Shown in pieces: positions 42,704 through 51,750 of a DNA stretch of 64,000 bases. The stretch covers positions 186,001-250,000 of the forward strand of contig JAISPG010000028.1 in NCBI GenBank assembly GCA_031275085.1. Reading direction: 5' to 3'. Position 1 is the first letter of the stretch; each line of letters starts with the position of its first letter. Position numbers and translations under genes: made by a program. Under the pieces are notes generated by a model that was not told where the DNA came from, searched no databases, and saw only the letters and a program-made list of their open reading frames with translations. The stretch is from Bacteroidales bacterium (GTDB taxonomy: Bacteria; Bacteroidota; Bacteroidia; Bacteroidales; ML635J-15).

Positions 42704-43789
42704 ATGAACTTATCGGAACAAAATATTGATGGTAATTATATATTATTTGATGATCCGCTTACTCAATTTGCGGCAATGATTGAAGATATAAAAACTGCTA
42801 ATCATAGTATATTCCTACAAACGTATAAGTTTGGAAATGATGTTATCGGTGAAAAATTTAAAGTAGAGCTTACAAAAAAAGCAAAACAAGGGATAAAAGT
42901 TGTTCTTTTGATTGATTCATGGGGAACGGGAGTTACTGAAAGATATTTTTCAGAAATGATATCTTTCGGAGGAAGAGTAAAATTTTTCAAGAAAATAAAG
43001 TTCAGCCTTGATCTTTTCTCTGCCAACCATAGAAGGAATCACAGAAAAATGCTTATTATTGACGAAAAAACTACATATATAGGTTCTTCTAATATAACAA
43101 ATTACTGTATAAACTGGCGGGAAAGCTGTTTGAGGATAAAAGGGAGTATCGCAAAAGTATTTAAAAAGATATTTTTTGATGATTATCATATTTCTAATAA
43201 ATTCTATCAGAACAAAAAAAATTTCTCGACAAAATTAAAACATGACGGAATTGAAATTATCAGGGATATACCAAGTAACAGGATACAACCTACCAGAGAT
43301 AAATTCCGCAAACTGATAAATAAAGCTCAAAAAAATATTATTATTGAAACTCCTTATTTTCTTCCGGGGAGTTCATTAAGGAAAGCAATTGCAGACGCAC
43401 TTTTAAGAGGAGTAAAAGTTAAAATTATAATACCGCAGAACTCCGACGTAAGGTTATTCGATATACTAAGGAACAAATACCTGGGACAGTATCATAAAAA
43501 CGGGGTAGAAATAGTGGAATATACTCCCAATAACTTACATGCAAAGGTTTTTCTGATAGATGATTCAACATTTGTTCTTGGTTCAAGTAATTTTGATTAT
43601 CGTAGTTTCAGATTTATGCATGAAATAAATATTTGCGGTCAGAATCCTGAGATCATAAGGCTTATACAAAACCACCTTACCGAAACTGAAAGCGAATCTG
43701 TTCCATTTAATTATGATAATTGGAAAAACCGCAGGTTAAGTACAAAAGCAATTGAAAGGTTACTGGTTCCGCTAAGACACTTTTTTTAA
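42704..43789 (+). CDS. phospholipase D-family protein, cardiolipin synthase-like
   Basis: This 361-residue protein has two HKD motifs: NHRKMLIIDEKTTYIGSSN (HxKx4D) and LHAKVFLIDDSTFVLGSSN, followed by DYRS. The ends resemble bacterial cardiolipin synthases, but there is no N-terminal transmembrane hairpin, so it is closer to the soluble or peripheral ClsB-like type. Expected activity is phosphatidyl transfer between phospholipids, to make cardiolipin or phosphatidylglycerol. The start is fixed by the promoter just upstream. Single gene. Confidence 0.87.
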   Translation: MNLSEQNIDGNYILFDDPLTQFAAMIEDIKTANHSIFLQTYKFGNDVIGEKFKVELTKKAKQGIKVVLLIDSWGTGVTERYFSEMISFGGRVKFFKKIKFSLDLFSANHRRNHRKMLIIDEKTTYIGSSNITNYCINWRESCLRIKGSIAKVFKKIFFDDYHISNKFYQNKKNFSTKLKHDGIEIIRDIPSNRIQPTRDKFRKLINKAQKNIIIETPYFLPGSSLRKAIADALLRGVKVKIIIPQNSDVRLFDILRNKYLGQYHKNGVEIVEYTPNNLHAKVFLIDDSTFVLGSSNFDYRSFRFMHEINICGQNPEIIRLIQNHLTETESESVPFNYDNWKNRRLSTKAIERLLVPLRHFF

Positions 43790-43884
43790 CCTAAAATTGC
43801 AACTTTTTATCCTGTACTGCCAGCCTAAACCTTAGTTTTAGATCGATATAAAAAGCAGGTGAAGATTTGTGGCTCCAATATATG

Positions 43885-43974
43885 TTTAAATGAGTAGCTA
43901 CTTAAATAAATTTAGTAGCCACTAAATTGCAAACGGGTAGCTACTCGTTTGAATTAAGTAGCTACTCATTTAAA
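43885..43974. repeat. four GTAGCTAC-type palindromes phased at 21-22 nt; cloverleaf-like fold
   Basis: The outer arms TTTAAATGAGTAGCTACTTAA (first 20 quoted: TTTAAATGAGTAGCTACTTA) at 43885-43905 and its exact complement at 43954-43974 are 21 bp long. They enclose hairpin AATTTAGT-agcc-ACTAAATT (43909-43928) and palindrome AAACGGGTAG/CTACTCGTTT (43931-43950). The four GTAGC cores start at 43894, 43915, 43937 and 43958, so spacing is 21, 22 and 21 nt, about two helical turns. No coding potential. It could be a binding array, a structured RNA or a recombination site. Confidence 0.8.
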
Positions 43975-44078
43975 TTTGCCTACTTATACCTTCTTGAATT
44001 TTGCAGTATCAAATATTTTCCGCAGTTTATTAACCTGAAATAAAATTACTCCTATTTTTTGCTGATGGTGTTATATTC

Positions 44079-44119
44079 AAGTTTCCGGGGATTTTGCAAA
44101 GCAAAATCCCCGGAAACTT
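44079..44119. repeat. perfect 19-bp hairpin (AAGTTTCCGGGGATTTTGC)
   Basis: The arms 44079-44097 and 44101-44119 are perfect complements around an AAA loop. The stem is strong (CCGGGGA core). No T-run follows on either strand, so it is not a standard terminator. The core resembles the small hairpin at 19087-19103. The remaining non-coding sequence from 44120 to 44368 shows nothing I can identify. Confidence 0.75.
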
Positions 44120-44369
44120 TATAAATTCAGCACAAGTTTGTACCTTGTTTTATGTTGTCAAAAAGTAGGTCATTAATCCCTTAGAATCGAATATTTGAAT
44201 TTGATACTGTATAGGGATACGAATAATACAATGACAAAAATACTTTTGGTACAGCCTCTTTATTATTTCATAAATGACACAAACCAATACTTATCTAAAC
44301 TCAGGTTCTAAAGTAAAACACCACCTTTATTCATATCTTAATCTATTGATATTTCAGGCTGTCCAAATA

Positions 44370-44405
44370 AAAAAAAACAGCAAACTTTAGTTTGCTGTTT
44401 TTTTT
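44370..44405 (-). terminator. intrinsic terminator of the first large T9SS cargo gene
   Basis: The stem CAGCAAACT/AGTTTGCTG, extended by A/T runs to 17 bp, has a TT loop. It lies 34 nt after the stop of the 44439-47336 gene (minus strand). The same stem recurs after the paralogue at 47523-47556. Confidence 0.88.
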
Positions 44406-44438
44406 ATCAATTATTTTAAAACTTTTATATTAAAAGTT

Positions 44439-47336
44439 TTATTCTATTATAACTTTATGTGTACTTACACCATTGTTATTTTCAACTTTAACAAAATACA
44501 TACCTGCTGATTGAGTAAAGCTAACTTCTGAACCGGCATTTACATTATGTGTTTCAATTATTCTTCCTGTCATGTCAATAACTTTAACAACAGAATTTTC
44601 TGAAACTAATATATTTACCAAACCACTTGATGGGTTTGGATAAATGCTAACTTCATTAGTTAAATCATAAATAGGAGCGCCGGATTGATCTTCTTCAATA
44701 GAAATATTATCAATATACAAATAATATTTATAATAAGAGAAATAATTAATTGCAACAAATTTAGTTCCGACAGGTGCAGTTCCTAAATATTCTGTATATG
44801 TTACAGCACCTGACGCACCTGTAACAGTTTGCTCTTCACCCCATGTAAATGCACTTATATCATTTGTAGTAGTGGAATAGCCTACTTTAAATGTTTCAAC
44901 TGCAGATGATGAGGTATGAGGGGCATAATAGAAACTTATTTTTAAACCTAAGCTTGTAACTGGCAACTCAGGAGATATTAAATATTGATTATAATCGGAA
45001 GCTGTACTAAATGAAGAAAATCTCCAGGAATATGTTCCTTCATAAGGTTCTTCATATATACCTAAAGTATTTGTAGTTGAATTATTGATTGCTGTCCAGC
45101 ATAAATAAGAATCGTCTTCGAAATCCTCAGTAAACGGGAAAGTAATAGCACCGCTACAATCAACAGCTGTTGTAAAAGTATAAGGACCTGCCCAATCCGA
45201 TTCATCAGATACTCCACAAACAGATTTTACATAAAAATCATATTGGGTCATTTCAGTTAAACCTGTCAATGTGTAAGGATTAGTAACATCCTGATCAATT
45301 AAAGTTCCTGCTGTTTCAACATCAAAACCGGTAGTTCCGTATTTTATGTACCATTCAGTAGCAGGACCATTTTCTGTCCATGAAAGAACTGCCTGATCAA
45401 ACTCAATATCTGTTGCATCTAAATTTGACGGATCATTACATGCTGTAGGATCCAATTTGGTTTTAAATGTCCAGCTATAGTCTCTGTCGAGATTGTCTGT
45501 TCCGTCGGAAACAGAACCTGCTCCTATTGTAACAGTATATTGAGTGTTGTATTCCAGATCATCATGTGCGATAGTTAATACATTGTTATTTATAGAAGGT
45601 ACCCATCCTGTAACAGTTGGTATAATTGTAATTAAATTAAAATCAACTTCTGTAACATCAACAGTAAAAGTAGCAGATATTGTTGCATTAACTTCCTGAT
45701 CCAAAGAATTATCTTCAGGAGTAACTAAAGATACATAAGGACCAATAGGTTTATTTGTTGATACAAAAGTCGCATATTGCTCACTTATTGTTAAATCATT
45801 AATTGTAACAAATAATCCTGTAGTTATATCATAATATCCAAATAAATAATCAGTTCCACAAGTAAGGCTGTATAACCTTCCTGTAGCATAGTCAAATGTC
45901 ACATCCTGTCCGTAGTTTATTGATATTCCATGAACACCGACAAGCTCAAACAAACCTGTTTGCGTATCTATTTTATAAAGGCTTCCTCCTGTAGTTCTGG
46001 AAGGAGCATACAAGTACCCATCAGATGCCATATCCATTGCAATAACAGAAATAGCAGTAGTTCCGAACTGTCCTATTATTGTTGCTGCGTATGTTTCCAT
46101 ATTTAATGAATATATAGCCGGAACCCCATCACTATTGAGCACCAATGCATATACAACATCATTAGTCCAGTCATAAGCAATTGACAATATTGATGCACCT
46201 GGGCCTGTTGGAGTTCCTGTAATTGTACCGGTCTTTTCGTAATATCCAAAGGGAGTAACAATTCCAATATCATTATTACTATAAAGCCTGTAAATATAAT
46301 CTCCTATAAATTCTTCACCCATTGGAAAAACAGAAGTTGGATAATTATCAGAAACAGGAGTAAACTGATAGTTTTGCATATTTAAAGTTTGATATTCTTC
46401 AGTATCTACATTGCCTGCATAAAATTCCTGATAATAACCGGCTTTGAAATCTTGTACTTTTGTATTATTACTTTGGTCATCATCTGTTAGAGTAAGTGTT
46501 GCTGTCATTGTATATTCTCCGGTAGCAGGTGTCCATGTGTCCGGCATTTCAGCAATATATGTACTTAATACCTGGATAGTTGAACTTCCATTAAAAGTAG
46601 ACGTATAAACATCTGATGTTCCGTTATTAATCACTAAAGTAACACTGTATGTGCTTATATCTGTAGCACCCATGTTTCTAAGTTCAACTTTTGGAGTAAT
46701 TACTTTATCTGCCAGCCAAGACTCCGGAGTTATAGCTACAATTGCCAAATCTGTTCCTGTTGCAGGTAAAACCGTTACAGTACCTTCATCATCAGATGTT
46801 CCATAATAGCTATAGCCATCGCCTGCTGCATACCAATCAATGTTCATATTACCTGTAAATGAAGCATCAATAGTCACATTTACAGTCCATGATGCAACAC
46901 CATATAAAAGTCCATCATACGATTGCCCAGCCATATCTCCCCAAGAAGTAGTTATGCCATTTCCGGTTTCGCCATTCCACTCCAAATCAAAATCAGTAGC
47001 AGAATTAACTGTAACTCCAGTAGGAAAAGTTAAAGATATACCATCAACGTATTCGTATTCAACCGGAGTAAAATCACATTCAAAAACCATATCAAATGTT
47101 CTTCCTGCAATATAATAATCAGGACCAGTTACTGAGCCCATAATGATTTTTGTTCCATTCTCATCTTTTTTAGATTTATTAAAAGGAACAGCTCTAATAT
47201 AGTCTTTTCCTGTTGCCTTTTCTAATAATTCTTTAGCAGCCAAATCTTTCATTTGCTTTTTCGCGACCTGGGCATTCGCTTGTCCTATATTAAGCATGAC
47301 AAGTGCTGCAACAAATAAAATTAGTAATTTTTTCAT
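44439..47336 (-). CDS. large T9SS type A surface protein, duplicate 1
   Basis: This 965-residue secreted protein has a signal peptide (MKKLLILFVAALVMLNIGQANAQ) and then a unique N-terminal domain with a CARDB-like stretch (about 195-290). A region of repeated short beta strands reads like a propeller (about 330-530, GDYIYRLYSNNDIG). It is followed by an Ig-like SbsA-type domain (PYVSLVTPEDNSLDQEVN, about 535-630), an FN3 domain (ACNDPSNLDATDIEFDQ, about 632-725) and a MAM/choice-of-anchor domain (about 735-880). The T9SS type A tail (VSIYPNPSSGLVNIL to the end) closes it. The C-terminal half is nearly the same as in the next gene. Probably a surface adhesin; ligand unknown. Confidence 0.88.
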   Translation of the reverse strand: MKKLLILFVAALVMLNIGQANAQVAKKQMKDLAAKELLEKATGKDYIRAVPFNKSKKDENGTKIIMGSVTGPDYYIAGRTFDMVFECDFTPVEYEYVDGISLTFPTGVTVNSATDFDLEWNGETGNGITTSWGDMAGQSYDGLLYGVASWTVNVTIDASFTGNMNIDWYAAGDGYSYYGTSDDEGTVTVLPATGTDLAIVAITPESWLADKVITPKVELRNMGATDISTYSVTLVINNGTSDVYTSTFNGSSTIQVLSTYIAEMPDTWTPATGEYTMTATLTLTDDDQSNNTKVQDFKAGYYQEFYAGNVDTEEYQTLNMQNYQFTPVSDNYPTSVFPMGEEFIGDYIYRLYSNNDIGIVTPFGYYEKTGTITGTPTGPGASILSIAYDWTNDVVYALVLNSDGVPAIYSLNMETYAATIIGQFGTTAISVIAMDMASDGYLYAPSRTTGGSLYKIDTQTGLFELVGVHGISINYGQDVTFDYATGRLYSLTCGTDYLFGYYDITTGLFVTINDLTISEQYATFVSTNKPIGPYVSLVTPEDNSLDQEVNATISATFTVDVTEVDFNLITIIPTVTGWVPSINNNVLTIAHDDLEYNTQYTVTIGAGSVSDGTDNLDRDYSWTFKTKLDPTACNDPSNLDATDIEFDQAVLSWTENGPATEWYIKYGTTGFDVETAGTLIDQDVTNPYTLTGLTEMTQYDFYVKSVCGVSDESDWAGPYTFTTAVDCSGAITFPFTEDFEDDSYLCWTAINNSTTNTLGIYEEPYEGTYSWRFSSFSTASDYNQYLISPELPVTSLGLKISFYYAPHTSSSAVETFKVGYSTTTNDISAFTWGEEQTVTGASGAVTYTEYLGTAPVGTKFVAINYFSYYKYYLYIDNISIEEDQSGAPIYDLTNEVSIYPNPSSGLVNILVSENSVVKVIDMTGRIIETHNVNAGSEVSFTQSAGMYFVKVENNNGVSTHKVIIE

Positions 47337-47379
47337 CTCATTAAATTTTAGTTAATATTTAAGTATTATATGTTTGATA

Positions 47380-47387
47380 CAAAGTTA
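47380..47387 (-). promoter_or_regulatory. promoter -7 box (TAACTTTG) of duplicate 1
   Basis: TAACTTTG on the minus strand matches TAnnTTTG 44 nt before the ATG. The surrounding 110 nt are nearly the same as upstream of duplicate 2, including GACAAATATTT further upstream. Confidence 0.6.
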
Positions 47388-47522
47388 AACTAAATTTTAA
47401 AACAAAGAATAAATATTTGTCAGTTTTTATAACCTGGCGGTCAGATTAAATATAAAATAATTATCGGATATTATTCTTAAGCAGATTTTATCAAAAGTAT
47501 ATCCGATTAAAACTATCCTAAT

Positions 47523-47556
47523 AAAAAAACAGCAAACTAAAGTTTGCTGTTTTTTT
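47523..47556 (-). terminator. intrinsic terminator of duplicate 2
   Basis: The 16-bp stem AAAAAAACAGCAAACT / AGTTTGCTGTTTTTTT with an AA loop lies 34 nt after the stop at 47590. It is the twin of the terminator at 44370-44405. Confidence 0.88.
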
Positions 47557-47589
47557 ATCAATTATTTTAAAACTTTTACACTAAAAGTT

Positions 47590-50500
47590 TTATTCTATTA
47601 TAACTTTATGTGTACTTACGCCATTATTGTTTTCAACTTTAACGAAATACATACCTGCTGATTGTGTAAAGCTAACTTCTGAACCGGCATTTACATTATG
47701 TGTTTCAATTAATTTTCCTGTAACATCATAAACTTGTACTGTAGATTTTTCAGAAACCAACACGTTTACCTGCCCGTTTGAAGGATTTGGATATACACTG
47801 ACTTCGTTATCTGTTAATGCCGGAGTTATTCCTACTTTATAATCTACTTTTACATCATCAATTTTTATATAAAATTTATCTGTACATTCATTATGAACAA
47901 ATGCTATATAAATAGTTTGTCCTGCATAACTTACCAAAGAAATAATTCTATTTTCCCAAGTAGTGGAGTTTAAAGTTTCTTCAAAGACACTAGTAAAATC
48001 AGACGGATTAGTTCCGGTTGTAGAAATCATTACTTCATAATGATCACCAAGAGCATCAGGATCTTGTGCTGCAACCCAATAAGTCAATTCTAAGTTACTA
48101 GCCGAAGGAATTGATAGCTGTGGAGTAATCAAATAATTATCAGGAGTTAACGCTGAAGGATTCACCCATGAAGCTGAAGCGGCAGATTTTGTTCCGGTAT
48201 GAGCAGAGCCTGTAAAATTATAAGAAAACCAATTCATTCCATCACCATCATTATCTATCATTGTCCAACATGAAGGAGGAAAAACTTCGCCTTCAAAACC
48301 TTCTGTCCATGGAAATGTAGAAATAGCTTGACATACAGTATTTGTTACGGTTACTTCAACAGAATTATTCGTAGCAATTGCATCATCTTCTAAAATAACA
48401 GTAACTTTAATTGTATGATCACCAGCAGCAGATAAATCTGCAGTAGCAGTAAATGTATATTCTGCTTGCTCAAAACTTGCAATGCTTTCTGTATAAGTTT
48501 CTGTATCAACAAGTGTTCCATCAACTTCTAATTTTATTGAAAAATTAGAAATTGCATCACTACCACTATTTTTAATAATAGCTTTTACTATTTCTGAATC
48601 ACTAAGATTGATTCCTGAAACAGGTTCTGTTATTGATAAAACTTCAGCATCTACAATTCCTGAAAATTCTACAATCGAAATATCATCAATATATAAATAA
48701 TATTTATAATTTGACATGTAGTGAATTGTAATATATTTAGTACCAGCAGGAACAACAGTTGCATATTGAGAATAAGTTAAGGTTGAAGAACCTGTTACAG
48801 TTTGCTCATCCTCCCATATAAATGCACTTATGTCATTTGTAGTAGTAGAATAGCCTACTCTAAATGTTTCTATTGAATATGATGAGGTATGAGGGGCATA
48901 ATAGAAACTTACTCTTAAGTTTGATGTTGAAGTTGGTAATTCCGGTGTTATTAAATATTGATTATAATCGGAAGCTGTATTATATGAAGAAAATCTCCAG
49001 GAATATGTTCCTTCATGAGGTGTTTCTCGTATATCTAAAGTATTTGTAGTTGAATTATTGATTGCAGTCCAGCATAAATACGAATCGCTTTCGAAATTCT
49101 CAGTAAATGGGAAAGTAATAGCAACACTACAATCAACAGCTGTTGTAAAAGTATAAGGTCCAACCCATTCAGATTCTTCAGATGTTCCACAGATAGATTT
49201 TACATAAAAATCATATCCGGTTGACGCTGTTAAGTCTTCTAATGTATAAGGATTAGTAACATCCTGATCAATTAAAGTTCCTGCTGTTTCAACATCAAAA
49301 CCGGTAGCTCCGTATTTTATGTACCATTCTGTAGCAGGACCGTTTTCTGTCCAAGAAAGAGTAACTTGATCAAATTCAATATTACTTGCACCTAAGTCTG
49401 TTGGATCATTACACGCACTTGGATCTAATTCTGTTTTAAAAGTCCACACAACATCATATGTAAGTTCTGTTATAGCAGAAGCTGAAATTGTAATAGTATA
49501 CTCTGTATTATAGTCAAAATCATCATGTGTTATATTTAACTGGTTGTCAACAATAGAAGCAACAACATTACCCGGATCTGGAGAAATGGCAACATTTGTA
49601 AGTGTTCCTGCTGTAATATTTCTGTTAAAAGCTGCAAATACAGATGCGTCTACTGCAACCTCCTGAGCATCTGCAACAGGTGATAATGTTTCAACAAAAG
49701 TGTTTGAGAAGAAAGCTACAATTTCTGCATTACCACCTATAGTTCCTAAATCTGTTCCAACACCTGTAGATATATTTATTTCGATCAATTTGCCATTATC
49801 ATCTTCGTCAGCTAATGCCCAAAATAATCTGCCTGAAACCGGGTCGAATCCCATAGATTCTGTATAATATGGAACAAATCCTGTATTTCCAATTTGATTA
49901 ACAGTTCCTGAAACTTTATCAATTGAACAGAAATAACCAGTTTCATCTACACCATACAATTGTCCTGTTGGGCTGCAAGCTAATACAGCAAAGTTTCTGT
50001 CTAAGGTTGCTACATCCGCAAATTCTGCAGTTGTCAAATTGATTGTTATAATTTTTGATACATAACTTTCATCTACTAGTTGCACTGTACTCAAAGCAAA
50101 CATTGTACTAGTAGTAGCATCATATGCCATATCGCCACATAGTGCAGACAATGCTGTTGTGTTAGTTACTGTCCAGTCTACTGTTGAAATTTGAACAAGA
50201 TCGACAGAAATCCATCCATATCCAGAAAAATAGTAGCCATTAACCAAATATAAATACCCATTTGCAAATTCGCCACTCCTAGTTGTGTTATTAGAAACAT
50301 TAATTAAATTTACTTCTACTATATCATTAACAGTAGCTGGAGTACCAGACTCAAAATTCACAATTGACCATGCTGTGTTTACGTCGTCGTATATTCTAAC
50401 TCCATAAAGATTGATTGATTCTCCATTTTTAAAACCATTGCTAACCACAATTTCTGATGATTGCCCTGTTGAATTTGTGCTAGTTTCTTTAATTTTAAAT

Positions 50501-50652
50501 TTTGCATCAACATGTAAAACCGGACCTTTTAAGCTTTCTATTTCTTTAAGCTTATTTTCATTCAATGTCATCTTTTCTGACTTTCTAGTTTCTTGTGCAT
50601 TCACCACGTATCCGGCAAATAACACAATAATTAAGAATAGTAACTTTTTCAT
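47590..50652 (-). CDS. large T9SS type A surface protein, duplicate 2 (cleaved-adhesin-like modules)
   Basis: This 1020-residue protein begins with a signal peptide (MKKLLFLIIVLFAGYVVNAQ). Order: propeller-like N-terminal region (about 80-320), Ig-like domain (about 322-410), FN3 (ACNDPTDLGASNIEFDQ, about 415-510), MAM-like domain (about 520-665), a CARDB domain (DAEVLSITEPVSGINLSDSE, about 670-770), and a second jelly roll like the cleaved-adhesin domains of gingipains (FPWTEGFEGEVFPPSCWTMI, about 775-930). It ends in the T9SS type A tail. Relative to duplicate 1 it has the extra CARDB plus jelly-roll pair. The last 40 residues are the same in both. Function is probably adhesion. Confidence 0.88.
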   Translation of the reverse strand: MKKLLFLIIVLFAGYVVNAQETRKSEKMTLNENKLKEIESLKGPVLHVDAKFKIKETSTNSTGQSSEIVVSNGFKNGESINLYGVRIYDDVNTAWSIVNFESGTPATVNDIVEVNLINVSNNTTRSGEFANGYLYLVNGYYFSGYGWISVDLVQISTVDWTVTNTTALSALCGDMAYDATTSTMFALSTVQLVDESYVSKIITINLTTAEFADVATLDRNFAVLACSPTGQLYGVDETGYFCSIDKVSGTVNQIGNTGFVPYYTESMGFDPVSGRLFWALADEDDNGKLIEINISTGVGTDLGTIGGNAEIVAFFSNTFVETLSPVADAQEVAVDASVFAAFNRNITAGTLTNVAISPDPGNVVASIVDNQLNITHDDFDYNTEYTITISASAITELTYDVVWTFKTELDPSACNDPTDLGASNIEFDQVTLSWTENGPATEWYIKYGATGFDVETAGTLIDQDVTNPYTLEDLTASTGYDFYVKSICGTSEESEWVGPYTFTTAVDCSVAITFPFTENFESDSYLCWTAINNSTTNTLDIRETPHEGTYSWRFSSYNTASDYNQYLITPELPTSTSNLRVSFYYAPHTSSYSIETFRVGYSTTTNDISAFIWEDEQTVTGSSTLTYSQYATVVPAGTKYITIHYMSNYKYYLYIDDISIVEFSGIVDAEVLSITEPVSGINLSDSEIVKAIIKNSGSDAISNFSIKLEVDGTLVDTETYTESIASFEQAEYTFTATADLSAAGDHTIKVTVILEDDAIATNNSVEVTVTNTVCQAISTFPWTEGFEGEVFPPSCWTMIDNDGDGMNWFSYNFTGSAHTGTKSAASASWVNPSALTPDNYLITPQLSIPSASNLELTYWVAAQDPDALGDHYEVMISTTGTNPSDFTSVFEETLNSTTWENRIISLVSYAGQTIYIAFVHNECTDKFYIKIDDVKVDYKVGITPALTDNEVSVYPNPSNGQVNVLVSEKSTVQVYDVTGKLIETHNVNAGSEVSFTQSAGMYFVKVENNNGVSTHKVIIE

Positions 50653-50695
50653 CTTATTAAATTTTAATTAATATTAAATCATTATATATTTGACA

Positions 50696-50703
50696 CAAAG
50701 TTA
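50696..50703 (-). promoter_or_regulatory. promoter -7 box (TAACTTTG) of duplicate 2
   Basis: TAACTTTG matches TAnnTTTG 44 nt before the ATG at 50652. An ATATTTG lies about 22 nt upstream and could serve as the -33 element. It is the same promoter as at 47380-47387. Confidence 0.6.
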
Positions 50704-50769
50704 AGCTAAATTTCAAAACAAAATACAAATATTTGTCAGTTTTTATAACCTGATGGTCAGATTAAATAT

Positions 50770-50777
50770 TAATTTTG
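50770..50777 (+). promoter_or_regulatory. promoter -7 box (TAATTTTG) of the two-component operon
   Basis: TAATTTTG matches TAnnTTTG 17 nt before the ATG at 50794. A small inverted motif CTGA-tgg-TCAG precedes it and is also kept upstream of the T9SS duplicate 1. Confidence 0.5.
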
Positions 50778-50793
50778 TAAAAAATAATTGTTT

Positions 50794-51750
50794 ATGGTAT
50801 TAAAAATTGCTCTTGTTATTGCTATTATATTCCAGATAATAGCTGCAATAGTTTCCTTAAAACTGACAAAACGTACAAAATATAATCTTTCGTGGATCTT
50901 TATTACTCTTGGTTTTGTATTTCTGCTTATAAGAAGGGTTATAGAAACCCTACCGTTTTATTCCGATTTTAAACCTCAGGATTTCAGACTATTATATATT
51001 TGGTTTGGTGTTGCTTCCTCTATATTTTTTGCAGTAGGTCTTATATTAATCGGTAAACTTTTTTCTTATATGGAACGTATGGAAAAAGAAAAACGTGCAA
51101 GTGAAAAAAGATTTTTATCGATTATAATAAAAGCCGAAGAGAATGAACGCAGGCGATTGGCAAAGGATCTTCATGACGGATTGGGACCATTATTATCAAC
51201 AATAAAAATGTCTGTTTCCGCATTGAAAAAACAGGAAAATAATGAGCATTCAAAAGAAATTCTTAATAATCTCGACAATGTAATTGTTGAATCCATTAAA
51301 AGTATAAAAGATGTTTCAAATAACCTGAGTCCTCATGTTCTTGATCATTTTGGACTGAATAAAGCCATAAACAACTTTATAGATAAAATTAATACCACAA
51401 ATACATTAAAAATACACTTTAAAAGTAATTTAAACGAACAAAGATTTGAACAAAATATAGAATCCGTACTTTACAGGCTTACATGCGAACTTATAAATAA
51501 TACAATGAAACATGCTAATGCCAGCACTGTAAATATTGATCTCAACTATGATATTTATTCTATTAATATGAGATATTCTGATGACGGTATAGGTTTTGAA
51601 GTGGATAATTTATTTAAACCTCAGGAAAAAAGTACCGGATATTATAATATTTACAGCAGGATCAGCACTTTAAAAGGGAAAATAGATGTTCAGAGTACAG
51701 CAGGTAAAGGTGTCGATATTTTAATACATATTCCATTTGCTCATGACTAA
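50794..51750 (+). CDS. membrane sensor histidine kinase (NarX/LiaS-type HisKA_3)
   Basis: The start at ATG 50794 (318 aa) is preferred over a TTG two codons upstream. Three TM helices (about 3-22, 32-50, 66-90) with almost no periplasmic loop are followed by the H-box RRLAKDLHDGLGPLLST with phospho-accepting His127. The ATPase has N-box ELINNTMKHA and G1 box DDGIGFE. The G2 box is degenerate (STGYYNIYSRI instead of GxGLxNMxxR). With so little extracellular sequence it may sense the membrane itself. It overlaps the response regulator by 8 nt. Confidence 0.9.
   Translation: MVLKIALVIAIIFQIIAAIVSLKLTKRTKYNLSWIFITLGFVFLLIRRVIETLPFYSDFKPQDFRLLYIWFGVASSIFFAVGLILIGKLFSYMERMEKEKRASEKRFLSIIIKAEENERRRLAKDLHDGLGPLLSTIKMSVSALKKQENNEHSKEILNNLDNVIVESIKSIKDVSNNLSPHVLDHFGLNKAINNFIDKINTTNTLKIHFKSNLNEQRFEQNIESVLYRLTCELINNTMKHANASTVNIDLNYDIYSINMRYSDDGIGFEVDNLFKPQEKSTGYYNIYSRISTLKGKIDVQSTAGKGVDILIHIPFAHD

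Noticed and set aside
43885..43974. Possible CRISPR array or tRNA-like gene
   Set aside because: The units are palindromic around GTAGCTAC with a 21-22 nt period and no unique spacers, and the fold has no acceptor/CCA or T-loop consensus. It is neither CRISPR nor tRNA.
44250..44368. GTACAGCCTC and CAGGCTGTCC as terminal repeats of a small element
   Set aside because: They are only 8-9 matching bases, imperfect, with nothing mobile between them. The second copy abuts the cargo gene terminator.
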